Source of the DNA: Raphanus sativus
Lineage: Eukaryota; Streptophyta; Magnoliopsida; Brassicales; Brassicaceae
DNA: 64,000 bases
Direction: 5' to 3'
NCBI RefSeq assembly: GCF_000801105.2
Contig: NC_079514.1
Coordinates: 32,909,075 to 32,973,074 of the forward strand
The notes beneath the pieces were generated by a model. It did no database searches, was not told where the DNA came from, and saw nothing but the letters and a program-made list of their open reading frames with translations. Shown piece after piece: positions 11,234 to 22,352 of the stretch. The number at the start of each line of letters is the position of its first letter. Position 1 is the first letter of the stretch. Both the position numbers and the translations under genes were made by a program.

Positions 11234-12185
11234 CTTCAGTTAATATACAGGGATTTCATTGACAAAATAAGCCCAATTTTTAAATTAGTTACGAAGGTTA
11301 TTTCTACTTGAGAACAAAGTAATACTAGTATTTTATAAGCACAAAGAAAAAATCCGTAGATTCTTGAATATGATTTTTAAAGACGTTAAATATAATATTT
11401 GATAAAAATACATTTTAAATGCCTACGATTCTTTTTTAATGTCTGTGATTTTTATTTATTTATCGAAAATACGTAAGGAATCATTTCCTTTAGCCACTGC
11501 TACATACCAAGAAAAGGTTGAGTGGTCATTTTCACAAAACCAAAGTGGAGAAACAATAATTGTGTATAAAGATATTCCACTAGAAAGTGAAACAAATAGG
11601 TTCAATTATTTATTCAGGCAGCTTTGGAGAACTTTCACATTCTTAATCATGATAACATTATTGTTGCCCATTTTGGAATATATTTTTTCGAATATTATAT
11701 GTGCTTCTGATTAATTTGAATATGACCTTCATCATATATATATTCAGTGGATGATGAGTTTGAAACAAAATTCATCCATTTTCGGTTGGGACTGCAATAA
11801 ATTGTTTTAAGTAATAAAAAGTTTAGACTGTAGAACCTGTCTAACCTATTTCCTCTATGATATAATTAATTTTTTCTTAAATATCATAAATATTTGTTTC
11901 TACAAGTGATCAAATAATATATTCCGAAAATATAAGCTTTTTTAATTTTCTGTATTGATAAAAAAGTTAAATCATTTAAATTTTTAAAATTTTCTTTAAC
12001 TAAAATGCTAACATTGCTTTGTAGCTTAATCAACTTAATACTTTACTGTATTGTTAAAGTATACCATAAAATATACATTTTTCTATATTTACTTCCTTTT
12101 TGTCAATAAAATTAAATTCTAGGAACCTCACAACCAAACCGGTTGTAGCTCCAACATAGTTTCAAACCAAACCAAGCTTAGTAAC
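11234..12185. other. AT-rich intergenic DNA with one doubtful frame
   Basis: A plus frame at 11439-11714 (91 codons) ends in a hydrophobic segment, but its composition matches the AT-rich surroundings and no family is recognisable. Nothing else is seen. Confidence 0.4.
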
Positions 12186-12200
12186 AACAAAATAAAAGTA

Positions 12201-12414
12201 TAACCGGTGGTGGTAGCCTAGTGGCGCTTAAAGGATTTTAAAAACCCAATAAGGTGAACCCGGGTTCAAACCCCATCCGGCCACACGGATATGAGTTATT
12301 GCTTTCGACTCATTTGAATGCCCAGAAGAAGGTATATCCGTGGGCTATACCTCCACCCGGAGGTTAAGCTTGTGTCATCATTAACCCGAGTTTAACTTTT
12401 TTTTTTAACAAAAA
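12201..12414 (+). mobile_element. tRNA-derived SINE with 15-bp perfect TSD
   Basis: Box A (GGTGGTAGCCTAGTGG, from about 12207) and box B (GGGTTCAAACCCC, about 12263) are both well kept. The 3' end is T-rich followed by a short A tail. The direct repeat aacaaaataaaagta is perfect at 12186-12200 and 12415-12429, so insertion was fairly recent. It abuts the LINE remnant at 12446. Confidence 0.9.
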
Positions 12415-12445
12415 AACAAAATAAAAGTACCAAATAAGCACCAAA

Positions 12446-13474
12446 TTAAAAACCCAAAAAATGGGAGAAAGACCAATAGAACTCTTCATGTTTAGAGAAC
12501 GGACAACGTCTATGAAATACCTGATAGCTAATTATCCAAGGCGATCTTGAAACATCCAAACTAATGCAAACCTCCATCCATCGTGGTCCATGTCTAGCCA
12601 AATATGATTGGTGATGTTGGATTTGCAAAGCACTAACAGCAATTGTCGAAGATACGTAATTCTCTTCCACTGAAACTAATACCAGTTGACATATCTCTAT
12701 CTGGGATAAATCCGAAGAGAAGACTGCGATAGAGAGGCTGGGATCCAAGAAGGTTGGATCTCAACGATGACTCTGTTCACACGTATATCATTGATAGCTT
12801 CTAATACTGACCCGAGAGACACAATGTCTGCTTCTTGCTGGGATCTGATTCCTGCAAATGAGCGTCTCCTATGAAACAATGATTTTCTGGATGAGTCTTT
12901 TAAGATCCAAGCTGCACCTTTATTATCATTGTTTCCAGACCAAACCGGTCCAACATTACATTTGACAGAATCAGGAGGGGGTTTGGTCCATCTTTGTGAG
13001 GCTTTTTCTTCAAACACAATCTCAGGACCGCTCTGGGGGATAAAGAAATGCAACCGTAACCATACAGAGGCTTCATCTTTAGCACCAGTCAGAGTGTTGA
13101 CAGGGGAATTCCTTCTTTTTGTTCAAAGCAGGACAAATTTCTGTTTTCCCAAATGTGCCATAGCATCCAAGGGAAAGCAAGGCGAATCTGAGGATCTAAG
13201 GACCTCTTCTTGCTGCAAGGCAAGAGATAATGCATATTCAAAACGTAAAGGTCTTGAAAAAATCTTCCGGAAGAAATGGTAATGATTATCGATCCCAAAC
13301 TTCTTTCGCCAGAGGACAATGGAAAAGCATATGACATATAGATTCCGGGCCTTGGTGACAGAGAGAGCAACTCAGGTCTATAGGTATGCCACGAAAAGAA
13401 AATTGCTGCTTCACTGCAAGTGCACCAGACATTATATTATTTATAACTAAATAATTGGGATGATATGCAAACAT
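12446..13474 (-). mobile_element. LINE remnant: RT zinc-binding and RNase H end
   Basis: Reading right to left, the frame at 13474-13286 carries a reverse-transcriptase zinc-binding (zf-RVT) motif (CSLCHQGPESICHMLFHC). After a frameshift, the frame near 13230-13100 has the W-x-LWHIWENRN segment that follows zf-RVT in plant LINEs. The frame at 13053-12750 has a degraded RNase H-like domain (KCNVGPVWS..., AAWILKD, then AINDIRVNRVIVEIQ). The tail continues to 12446 in a third frame. The catalytic reverse transcriptase is absent, so this is a 5'-truncated, multiply frameshifted copy. The right edge coincides with a Helitron end at about 13474. Confidence 0.82.
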
Positions 13475-14270
13475 CTCTATAATATTATTTGAGAAGTCAG
13501 TTTCCTATGTATCGCGTTCACGTTAACTCTCACGATGGTTGATTACATCGATACCCTTAATAAATTAAAAATATTACATTTAATACCTATTATTTTTTAA
13601 GTTTCCCTTTTGAAATTTTCCATATAACATATATATTAAAAAAGGAAAATTTTAAAATTTTAAAAATCGAATTTAAAAAACGAAATATATGTATATATTA
13701 TAGGATTTCATTAAAAGGGAAATTTCACAAGATAGTAGTATTCTATTTTAAAAATATTTTTAAATAACATAAATTATAATTTTGAAGTAATAAATACTTA
13801 TTTTATATCTATTGTTTCTTAGATGAAAAAATATATATTTGTATCTAATGTGACAAATTTCAGAAAGATAATCTTGATATTAGAAAAAAAATATTATTTT
13901 TTTTAAAACATAATTTTAAACAATAAAAATATATATCTATCTATGATATAATTTGAGAAGTCAGTTTCTTATGTGTTGCGCTCACGTTATTTTTCACGAT
14001 AGTTGATTACACTGATACCTTTAATGAATTAAAAATATTACATTTAAATACTATTATTTTTAGTCTTTTTTTAAATTTTCCATATAACATATATATTAAA
14101 AAGGAAAAAAATATAATTTAAAACCGAAAATATATGTATATATAATACGATTTCATTAAAAAGGGAAATTTCACAAGATACTAATATTCTAATTTAAAAA
14201 TATTTTTAAATAACATAAAATATACTTTTGAAGTAATAAAATACTTACTTTATATTTATTGTTTCTTAGA

Positions 14271-14306
<36 letters not shown>

Positions 14307-14823
14307 ATGTTATTTTGTAAAAACAAAATTTCAGAAAGATAGTTTTGATATTAAAAAAATATTATTTATTATAAAACATAATTTTAAACAATAAAAAATA
14401 TATATTTTCAAAGTAATATAAATATTTTGATATATCTATCTAATTTATTAGATGATTACATAAAATAATTAAGTAACATAAACTAATCAACCGTATATCT
14501 AAAATAATATATTATATTAAAATTAAAGAAGACAACAACCAACCTAAATGAAAATAAAAAAATTAATCAAATTTTTAATATATTTAGAATAAAAAATATT
14601 ATAGTTGAATGCAGTCCAATATACCTAAATGATAACTAAATCCAGTAGATATAACATATGTAAAATCATATGTCGAATTAAAGTAATTCAATATTATTAA
14701 TATAAATTATGCATAAAAATTATAAATTAAATTTAAAATTAAAATATATAGCAATCAGCTATTATAATATTTTTTATTTTATAAATATTTATATCCGTGC
14801 ATGAGCACGGGAAAATCACCTAG
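13474..14823 (+). mobile_element. Non-autonomous Helitron with duplicated 5' half
   Basis: The 3' end has a 6-bp-stem hairpin (CCGTGC 14795-14800 / GCACGG 14805-14810), then gaaaatcacCTAG ending at 14823 and a host T. The 5' end begins TCTCTATAATATT near 13474 after an A. The first 460 bp are repeated in tandem: the phrase ttgagaagtcagttt occurs at 13489 and again at 13953 (period 464), and homology continues through the whole unit. No RepHel protein is encoded. The insertion abuts the LINE remnant. Confidence 0.72.
14271..14312. repeat. (TA)n microsatellite
   Basis: About 19 uninterrupted TA units inside the second Helitron repeat; it probably accounts for length differences between the two copies. 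Confidence 0.9.
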
Positions 14824-15042
14824 TTAAAAAAATAAAAGATGACATGTGACGTCGGTGGTCTTCATTTCACCATTATTCAATACCAAATCATCCACATCAT
14901 CAAATTTCTTTATTCGAAATACTTATTGTAATAATTCCACAGTTGAATCCTTTTTTAAATACCTCCATTGTAAATTGTTTTAGAATAGTGAGTATAATAA
15001 TATTTATAAATTCATTTTTTTTGTGAATTCTATAATAGATTT

Positions 15043-15739
15043 CATAGCAACTCCAACCATCACTAAACATGGTGTTGAAATAATACAAAATTTAGTGTTT
15101 TGGTGTTAAACATTATTTTTAATCTCTAACCACAACACCAAACTTCACACCAAAAACATTATTATATATGATTGCAATTTTTAATATTTTAATAATTTGG
15201 AACTGAATAATTATTACTTTGTCACAACTAGATTTATGTTTATTTTTTAAATTTAGCGTTTTCAATATTTATTTATTTTTTATTTTAAACTAATTTAATA
15301 TTTAGTTTTTAATGAAACTATAATTTAAACTTAAAATGTATACTATTAAATATGATAATTACAAAATAAAATTATAAATTTATTTTTAATAATTTTTTTA
15401 ATTTATTAATAATACTGATCTAGTGTACTATTAATGAAAAATAAAATATATTACTTAATGTTTAATGTGAAAATAAAAATGAAAATATAAAACAACATTA
15501 GTTGTTCATTTTAGTTATAGATTTGAACTAATTAATAAACATAATTTAACTATATTATTAAATGAAACATAATCTAATATAAATTTTTAATGTTTGATGT
15601 GATGAATAATGTGGCACCAAATTTGATGTAATACTATTTACATTACACCAAATTTGGTGGAATTGAATAATTTTTAGAATTTTATTGGAGATAAAATCAC
15701 ACTGAATTTGATGTTTTGGAGTCCTATTTGAGCTGCTCT
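15043..15739. mobile_element. AT-rich TIR element (same family as 33327-34228)
   Basis: The left end reads tagcaactccaaccatcact and the right end ...ggagtcctatttgagctgctct, an imperfect inverted pair (agca...tccaa / ttgga...tgct). The interior has inverted caccaaatttggtg phrases (about 15615 and 15645). The same ends and phrases recur at 33327-34228, which supports a repeat family. The target duplication is unclear and there is no transposase. Confidence 0.5.
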
Positions 15740-16170
15740 TATAAAAAAAAGAAACATAATGGAAAAAATGTTGTTGATAACATGAATGAATTTACTAAAC
15801 TAAAAGAAAATCAGCATAAACTAAATACTCACCGTATAAAAAGAAGAAAAGTTAGAATAAAAAAAAAATATAATTCACTAACTGCCTATAATAATAGAGT
15901 GGCTAAAATTTTATGTATATCATATTTAATATTATACCATTGGTTCTCCTTAATTGATTAGAATTGATTACACACATTTCTCATCTTCTTCTTTTCTTTT
16001 TCTTCTGATTTTATTTTTTCTCTATGTTCTTTAATATGTATCTTTTTATAAAATACAATTCAACTAAATAATTATGTTGGTAAAAATATACATATTTTCT
16101 ATATATACCATAACTTAAGTTTTTTCAAACGAATATAAATTCTTCAGAAAATAAACATTTTTTGTTAACC
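15740..16170. other. AT-rich DNA, no gene
   Basis: A lysine-rich frame at 15716-15961 overlaps the element end and is A-rich noise. Nothing else is seen. Confidence 0.45.
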
Positions 16171-16187
16171 AAGATTATCAAATTCTA

Positions 16188-16352
16188 ACCAAGAGCTCTT
16201 GGCCTAATGGTAATGTAACTCCAGCTGGAGTGTTCGTCCTAGGTTCGAGTCACATTGGCCACCTTCCCACCTATAACTGTGCGTGCCCGAATGAAAGGCC
16301 TCGTGGAGATTAGTCTGGGTTTACCGTCTAAGATCCCCACGGTCATAAAAAA
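16188..16352 (+). mobile_element. tRNA-derived SINE with 17-bp perfect TSD
   Basis: Box A (TTGGCCTAATGGTAAT, from about 16199) and box B (AGGTTCGAGTCAC, about 16241) lead a 165-bp body that ends in an A run. The direct repeat aagattatcaaattcta is perfect at 16171-16187 and 16353-16369. This is the best-preserved SINE insertion in the window. Confidence 0.92.
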
Positions 16353-16863
16353 AAGATTATCAAATTCTATTCTACATTAATTTTCTAGAATAATACATAT
16401 TTATCAAAATTTACAGAATCATTTATTTTTATCATAAAAATGATGGTTTGTGAAAAAAAATATTATACATTGTTATTTTTTGGAACAATATACTTTGTTC
16501 ATATTATTGATAAAGCATAACTAACTATAGAAAATATTAAACTATGAAGTTAAAAGTTAACCAGTTTAAAAATTTTAAAAAATAATAACCAATTCTATAT
16601 TCTATATCATCTACTAGAAACATTTTCTCAAAATCCTTATTTATTATCAAAATCGCCATCTCTTTTGTTGTTGTTTAATTTTTTTTCTTATCTCCTGTTT
16701 TTGCAACCTTTTTATTTTTCCTATCTGCTTTTAATTTTAATTTGTAAAACATCGTATATACTATACCATTTTGCTGTTCTAGATTATGTTATACTATTTT
16801 GAATGTTTCCTTTATATTTTAATTGTTTGATAGTATTAAATATAGATTGAATGAGGTAGATTA

Positions 16864-17097
16864 TTACATTAAATGCATGCGTGCACGGTGCACTCTCACG
16901 GGTATGCAGAGAGAAGAAGGATATCCTTTTCTGGAACGTAGAAGAGAGTATACCTTTTTGTAACGTTGAACCTTGATTTCACCGTCAATGTCTCTATTGT
17001 ATTTATGAAGTTTCAAGTAGCCACCACCAGCAGAAGAATGCCACAAATCAGCACATATGTCATCAGGGGCGGTCTTGAGCACAGCAAGGTGAAACAT
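16864..17097 (-). pseudogene. Exon-like fragment beside a hAT-like terminus
   Basis: The minus frame encodes DDICADLWHSS, GGGYLKLHKYNRDIDGEIK and VQRYKK. It then meets a good donor (AAG|gtatac) near 16952, so the true exon may end there. I do not recognise the protein. The plus strand at 17063 reads caggggcggtcttgagca, which resembles a plant hAT terminal repeat, so the frame upstream of DDIC may be transposon sequence. No matching right end was found. Confidence 0.3.
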
Positions 17098-17099
17098 TG

Positions 17100-18684
17100 G
17101 ACTATGGTCCTTTTTTTTTTTTGAAACATATTTACACTGAAAAAGGTCTCCAAATTAGCTTAAATTTTTTTTTAGTTAAGACCTTTCTAAAATGTTTCAG
17201 GTCTCCGATCTTTCAGAAACGTCCATGTATGTCATAGGATTCACATTGTTATGAGAAAATAATTTTGATTAAACTTTAACATCAGTAGTATCTTCTTTAG
17301 CAAAAAAAAAGTAGTATCTTCTTGTTTTGATGAATTTTAAGACATTAGAAAGTTATAATTTTGTATTAAATTTTCTGTGAAAACTGAATCTATTGAGTTG
17401 TTAAAGTTATAAACCTTCATGTATTTTGATAAATAATATACTATACTATTTAATTTATATTTTTTTCTATTTAAAATATCTATATATTGTGGACGTTGTG
17501 TGCTACAAGGTCATCAGACAATATTGTGTCAATTTTATCACATAGTTAGTTTGCAATTTTTTCTCCATTATGATCATTCGGCTAATTTACTCATGTTTTT
17601 ATTTTTTGTTGGCAAAAAATGTCAGTCCATAAGTGTTTTTATTCATTAAAATGGACTGACACTATTTCAAACATTTTTAAGAAAGAAAATTTGAATGTTA
17701 ATAATGAAAAAAGTGAAATCAAAAGCTTGGGATAGCTTAATTAATATAGACTGTTTTTTTTTCTCATACAAAAATGAGTTGGAACAAGAAGAGACAAAAA
17801 GTTACAATCAAAGAAATTGTTTTGTTTGTATTTATAATTGTTTTCACAGTTTTTGGCCTAAAATGAAGTAAAGAAAATAAAATATGTAATTATACATATA
17901 TTTATTCTTTATAAAATGTATTATAAAAATTCTAAAATTACACTGATATAGTGACTTTATCAATCTGGTCATAAAGATATGTATATAACCCCTTAAACTC
18001 ATATTAATGTAAAACGAACAAAGATTTATGAAAAAAAGTTGGAAAATAACAAACTTATCTTTATTTATATGCATATAATTTCACATGGTTTGTTGAATTG
18101 TTGGTTGGAACGCACGCCTATGCTCTCTTATTTATGTTTCCCTACTTTCCTTCGTACTTGGCGGCACTACATAAAAAGTTCATTTAAAATTAAAAAGGTC
18201 TTTATTGGTTTCTTTTAATTTTGTTTTATTTGTCGTTGGATAATTCACCATCCACTCAATAGACAGTTAGATTTCGGAAAAAGAATTTGTAAAAAAAAAA
18301 TCCATCTTTAGTTTAGACGTGTCAGAGATGATAATTATTCAGGTAAAAGGATTGGTGATCAAAGTTTTGCCCCTTATAATTTTGGGCATGTGAGTGTGAT
18401 TATATGAGCCACATGCACATGTCGCCAAGCAGTTTGGAGCATCATCCCACATATAGACACACTGGACTCTAGACGTACATACATTTCCGCTTTTAAATTA
18501 AATATTGTTTTAGGATTTTAGATCCACACTTACATTTTTTTTCCAAGAAATATATTGTACCAACTGTCGTTTCCTATATTTTTTCATTAGCTACATATGA
18601 ACTCTCCAATATTTTATTTTCTACTAACAGCATCACTACAAACATTAAAGAAAGATTGTTTTTAATTGCATTGAAAGAAATATA
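17100..18684. other. Intergenic DNA, no gene recognised
   Basis: Mostly AT-rich. The stretch 18300-18500 is more balanced in composition but has no frame above 60 codons and no recognisable domain. No element ends are evident. Confidence 0.4.
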
Positions 18685-18915
18685 CTCCTGATAATTTTTT
18701 TAGTGTTTTCACACATATTAAGAAAACACATTAAATTATTATAATAAATTTATTGTTTTCTGTAGTTTTCAATTTTCAACAATTTTGGCCAATAATAATC
18801 CAATAAAACCAATTAATTTTTTTAAAGTTTGCAATTTTTTCATAGAAAACATAAAACAACCATTTTTTAAAAACAATTTTTTTTCAGAACAACCATCTTT
18901 TAGGAACGGAGGGAG
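18685..18915. mobile_element. Stowaway-like MITE
   Basis: The right end is ...ggaacggagggag followed by TA; the left end ctcctgat after TA is degraded. Inner phrases (acatattaagaaaacacattaa) recur in the TPP intron element at 26800-27044. No coding capacity. Confidence 0.65.
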
Positions 18916-19289
18916 TATAAAAAATGGAATGAGCACAAAAACAAACAAGATAACATGCAATGTTCGTAATCTGAGAACTCCTATCGATTATGTAACACTG
19001 GTTTGATAACTTAATCGTTTTTAATTTAGTTTAACTTAAAGGTTTTTGGCATATATATACTCTAAATTAGATGAAGGAAACAATTTATAACATATACAAA
19101 AATATAACTCATAAATAAGTTAACTGATACAGTTTTCTACTTTTAGGAAATTATACACGATATTTGTATATGATATTTGTACAAATGGTTTCAGTGTTAG
19201 TGATGAATGTCAATGGTAATTGAATATATTGGTTGAATACAGAGTAGATATTCCTTTTTTTTTGAGGAAGAGAGATTTATATACCTGAA

Positions 19290-19833
19290 ATTTTTTTTCT
19301 CTCGCTTGCAACAAAGAAGGCGACAACTTGAGAAGAAAAACCCTAGCCCCGGTCCGGTGAACGCCGATACCGGAGGCTCCATCTCTCCCCTTAACCTCGT
19401 TTTCTCTTTTCCTTCTTGGTTCCCGTTCAATCCCTACCGACATGCGTTTTTCATCTGTGCCATTATAGTCTTACCGAGAAATCTTCTTTTAGATTAAAGG
19501 AAGGAAAACGGGCGGATCTATGGAGAAACAGCGAGGATGTGGAGAGGATGAAGCAAGGAAGGTCGGTTTTCCTCTCTGGCATGGATGGCTCCGTCGGCGT
19601 TGCATGTTTGGCCACAATTTTGGTGCCGCATCTTTCTCTCAATGGGCGACCGGCTTTTGACTCCGGAGACCACACCTTCTTCTTCGGTGTTGGCCTGTCG
19701 GCACTTGGATCTACCTCACATCTTCCGTTGATGTTGATTGTGGTTTATCTCCGGTTTTTCGGAGGCCGTTTGATTTCTTAACTTTGTGGTTGGTGGCTTG
19801 GGAATCAGATGAGATCTTGATGTGGTCGATTGA
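19290..19833 (+). other. GC-richer retroposon-like segment
   Basis: GC content rises sharply (gccccggtccggtgaacgccg...) and several overlapping frames stay open (19306-19497, 19416-19781, and minus 19463-19675), as in the 5' parts of plant LINE-like retroposons such as 37483-38380. No domain is recognisable and no target duplication was found. A Stowaway MITE lies at its right edge. Confidence 0.35.
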
Positions 19834-19835
19834 TA

Positions 19836-20091
19836 CTCCTTCCGTTTCAATATAGATGATGTTTTAGAAAGACTGTTTTATTTCAATTTACAGGAAATTT
19901 TGACATTTTGAGATTTTAAAGTTAATTTTAATTTTATTAGAAACTTTTCAACCAATTAGATTTATATTATATTTTTTATAATTCGTTTACTAATTTTAAA
20001 ATTATATTTTTAAAATGATTTTTTTTAAAAATGAAGTTTTTCAAATTTGTGTGCACTTAGGCAAAACATCAAGTATTACAAACGGAGGGAA
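19836..20091. mobile_element. Stowaway (Tc1/mariner) MITE
   Basis: Ends ctccttccgttt and aaacggagggaa, with TA on both sides (19834-19835, 20092-20093). Inner subterminal phrases gatgttttag / aaaacatca are also inverted. 256 bp and non-coding. Confidence 0.85.
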
Positions 20092-20093
20092 TA

Positions 20094-21763
20094 CTTCTTT
20101 TCGTATTGGAATGTTTAATGTTTAGATTTTGTTTTATATTTGAAAGATAAATGGTTTAGAATATAATTAATACATTTGTAAAAGTAAAACATAAATTAGA
20201 ATGTAAAAATATGAGTAGAGAAAATTTATAACTAAAATAAAAAGTAATAAAAATGTATTTAATTTTTCTTAATGTGTAAAAAAGCTTAAAACACCAATCT
20301 GTATAATTTCTTATACAGAGGAGTACAAAAATGACACATTGATGCACATTATTTTTCTACTTCGACGATTGAGTTATATATATAATAGTTGATTACGTAG
20401 AAGAGCATATTTTGTCTTTGTCTTTCATTTAGAGTCACATTAAACATGTGACAAACTTTCCTTGGAGCCAACCTATATTTCGGACAATAATGCCCTTCCT
20501 TCCCTTTGCGATTTTGTTTATTTGTTTGGTTTATTTGTTTTCTAGGAGGCATTAGTTTGTTAGGTTTATGGCTTCAAGTGCTTTATTATTGACCGTTGGA
20601 TCTTGATCTGGTGCTTTCCATCCAAAGGCCGAAATTAAAACTGGATCAGTAGGTCAGTTTGATGAAGACGTGAATTTATTGTGTTGGGTGTGGGGAACGG
20701 TCGCATACAAACTTATCACTTTTAAATTGTGGTCGGCGCCCTAAGTATTTATTCCGGAAACTGTCCACAAGTATCCTTACTTGTACTCCATACACAAAAT
20801 CTTCTGACATATATATCATCCACGAAACCTTTGGATTGAGGATATTTCGTCCACAAGCTTTTCTCAAATCTAATTCATCCACAAAATATTAAGGAAAAAA
20901 TATCTGGCTAGGCAAATTGTTAACGTATTAGAAATCCTAAAGAAAGTACATAGAGATAGGTTTAACATATCACATTGGTTGTGGGTATCAACCAAAAAAA
21001 CACAAAATCCAGCTTGAAGGTGGAAAGTGAAAAGCCTAAGCTCGACCGTAGTAAGCAGGTATATGGAATCTGTTGCAGAAGAGATGGGGGAGTAGTTGGA
21101 GTTGGATGGAAGGGGTTGCTTTGTGGATGGGTGAGTTGTAGATAGGGGAGCTGTGTATTGGCGAGTTTTGGACGGTAAAAGCATGGTCGGTAAAAGCGTG
21201 GGCGGTGGTGTTGTGTACGGGAGAAGCGTGGAGGGAAGAAGTGTGGACAGATATTGACCGTCCACTAGAGAAATGTGGGTAGTGAATAGTCTCGGTGGGA
21301 GGCGGTGGTCCGGTTGGTTGTTACCTGAAAAAATGGAGAAAATGAAATAAAATTAACTATTTTTAATATAAAAACGGTGAAATCGAGTTTCTGGGTACGA
21401 GAAAAATAAACCAAATCCGTAAAAGGAAACAAACACAAAACAGTGTTCTTTATGTTTGAATCAAGAAATTGATAGTGTAGATTAGAAAGAAACTCGAATA
21501 TGAAACATGTAATAGAAACATATAGTACAGGATCCGAATATATAAGGTGTAGACTAGGAAGAAACAAACCTTGCATGACTTGAATCTGAGAACCGCGGTG
21601 TTGATTCGTGAGAACAGTGAGGTTACGAAGGCGACAATGGAAGACTGATAGAGAGAGATAGTGAGAGAGGAAGAGATTGAGATGAAAGGAAGGAAGAGAA
21701 GGTGAGATCTATTTGACGGTGAGCTCTATTCGACGGTGGTCTAGGGTTCTTAGTTTCTGCCGC

Positions 21764-21826
<63 letters not shown>

Positions 21827-22248
21827 TGAGAGAGAGAGGAAGAGATTGATACAAAATGAGAGAAGGAAGATTTAGGGCTATGAGTTGATTGTGTTGGTAT
21901 GATTGGTTTTAGATAAAGTGATTTCCGGTTTGATTTTCTGGTTTGGTTTCCTTTAATATAAGGGTATCGATGTTTTTGACTAGAGATAATATGTCTTTCA
22001 AGTGCAATGTGCTTTATTGTCGTGATATATGAAACTCAAAAAGTATCTTGGAAAGTAAAAAATTCTATAATATATCGTAATCTTCTGTCTGAATGATCAC
22101 TATTTGTTTTTCTTTGAAAATTTCAAGACATTAAAGACATATGTAGCTGCTTCACATGAGATTCCTTCGGAAGATACATAATTAGGATATTAACTTATGC
22201 ATTACTGTACAAAAGGTTCAACTAATCAAATATTTTATTACAGCACCT
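20094..22248. other. Intergenic tract with possible decayed minus-strand gene
   Basis: Minus frames at 21576-21265 and 21265-20870 are open for about 100 and 130 codons, and 20882-20676 adds 68, but none shows a domain I know. The middle frame is Pro/Thr/Leu-rich because of a repetitive purine-rich strand, which makes it doubtful. A (GA)n tract lies at 21768-21823. Confidence 0.35.
21768..21823. repeat. (GA)28 microsatellite
   Basis: Uninterrupted GA dinucleotides, with further GAGA phrases on both sides (21640-21690, 21826-21850). Confidence 0.95.
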
Positions 22249-22352
22249 ACTTAATACGATTATGCTAAATCTCCCATTATGAGTCATGTTGTCTGTATGA
22301 TTTTATCTTATGTAGTCTTGCATGCCAAATGTTTAAATCGTCCTACCATTTA
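22249..22352 (+). repeat. Left copy of a ~104-bp direct repeat bracketing a Helitron
   Basis: Aligns with 24227-24330 at roughly three-quarters identity. Shared phrases are tacttaata, cattatgagtcatgttgtctg against cattgtggttcatgttgtctg, ccaaatgtt and cgtccta. The Helitron-type unit 22353-24226 lies exactly between the two copies. Confidence 0.75.

Noticed and set aside
11439..11714. 91-codon plus frame ending in a membrane-like segment
   Set aside because: Considered as a small gene, but composition matches the surroundings and no splice or family signal supports it.
12201..12414. Box A and box B sequences taken as a tRNA gene
   Set aside because: No acceptor or anticodon stem pairing; the TSD and A tail show a SINE. 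The same applies to the elements at 3725, 11038 and 16188.
17063..17120. hAT-like terminus caggggcggtcttgag
   Set aside because: Convincing as a single end, but no second end was found; mentioned only with the neighbouring fragment.
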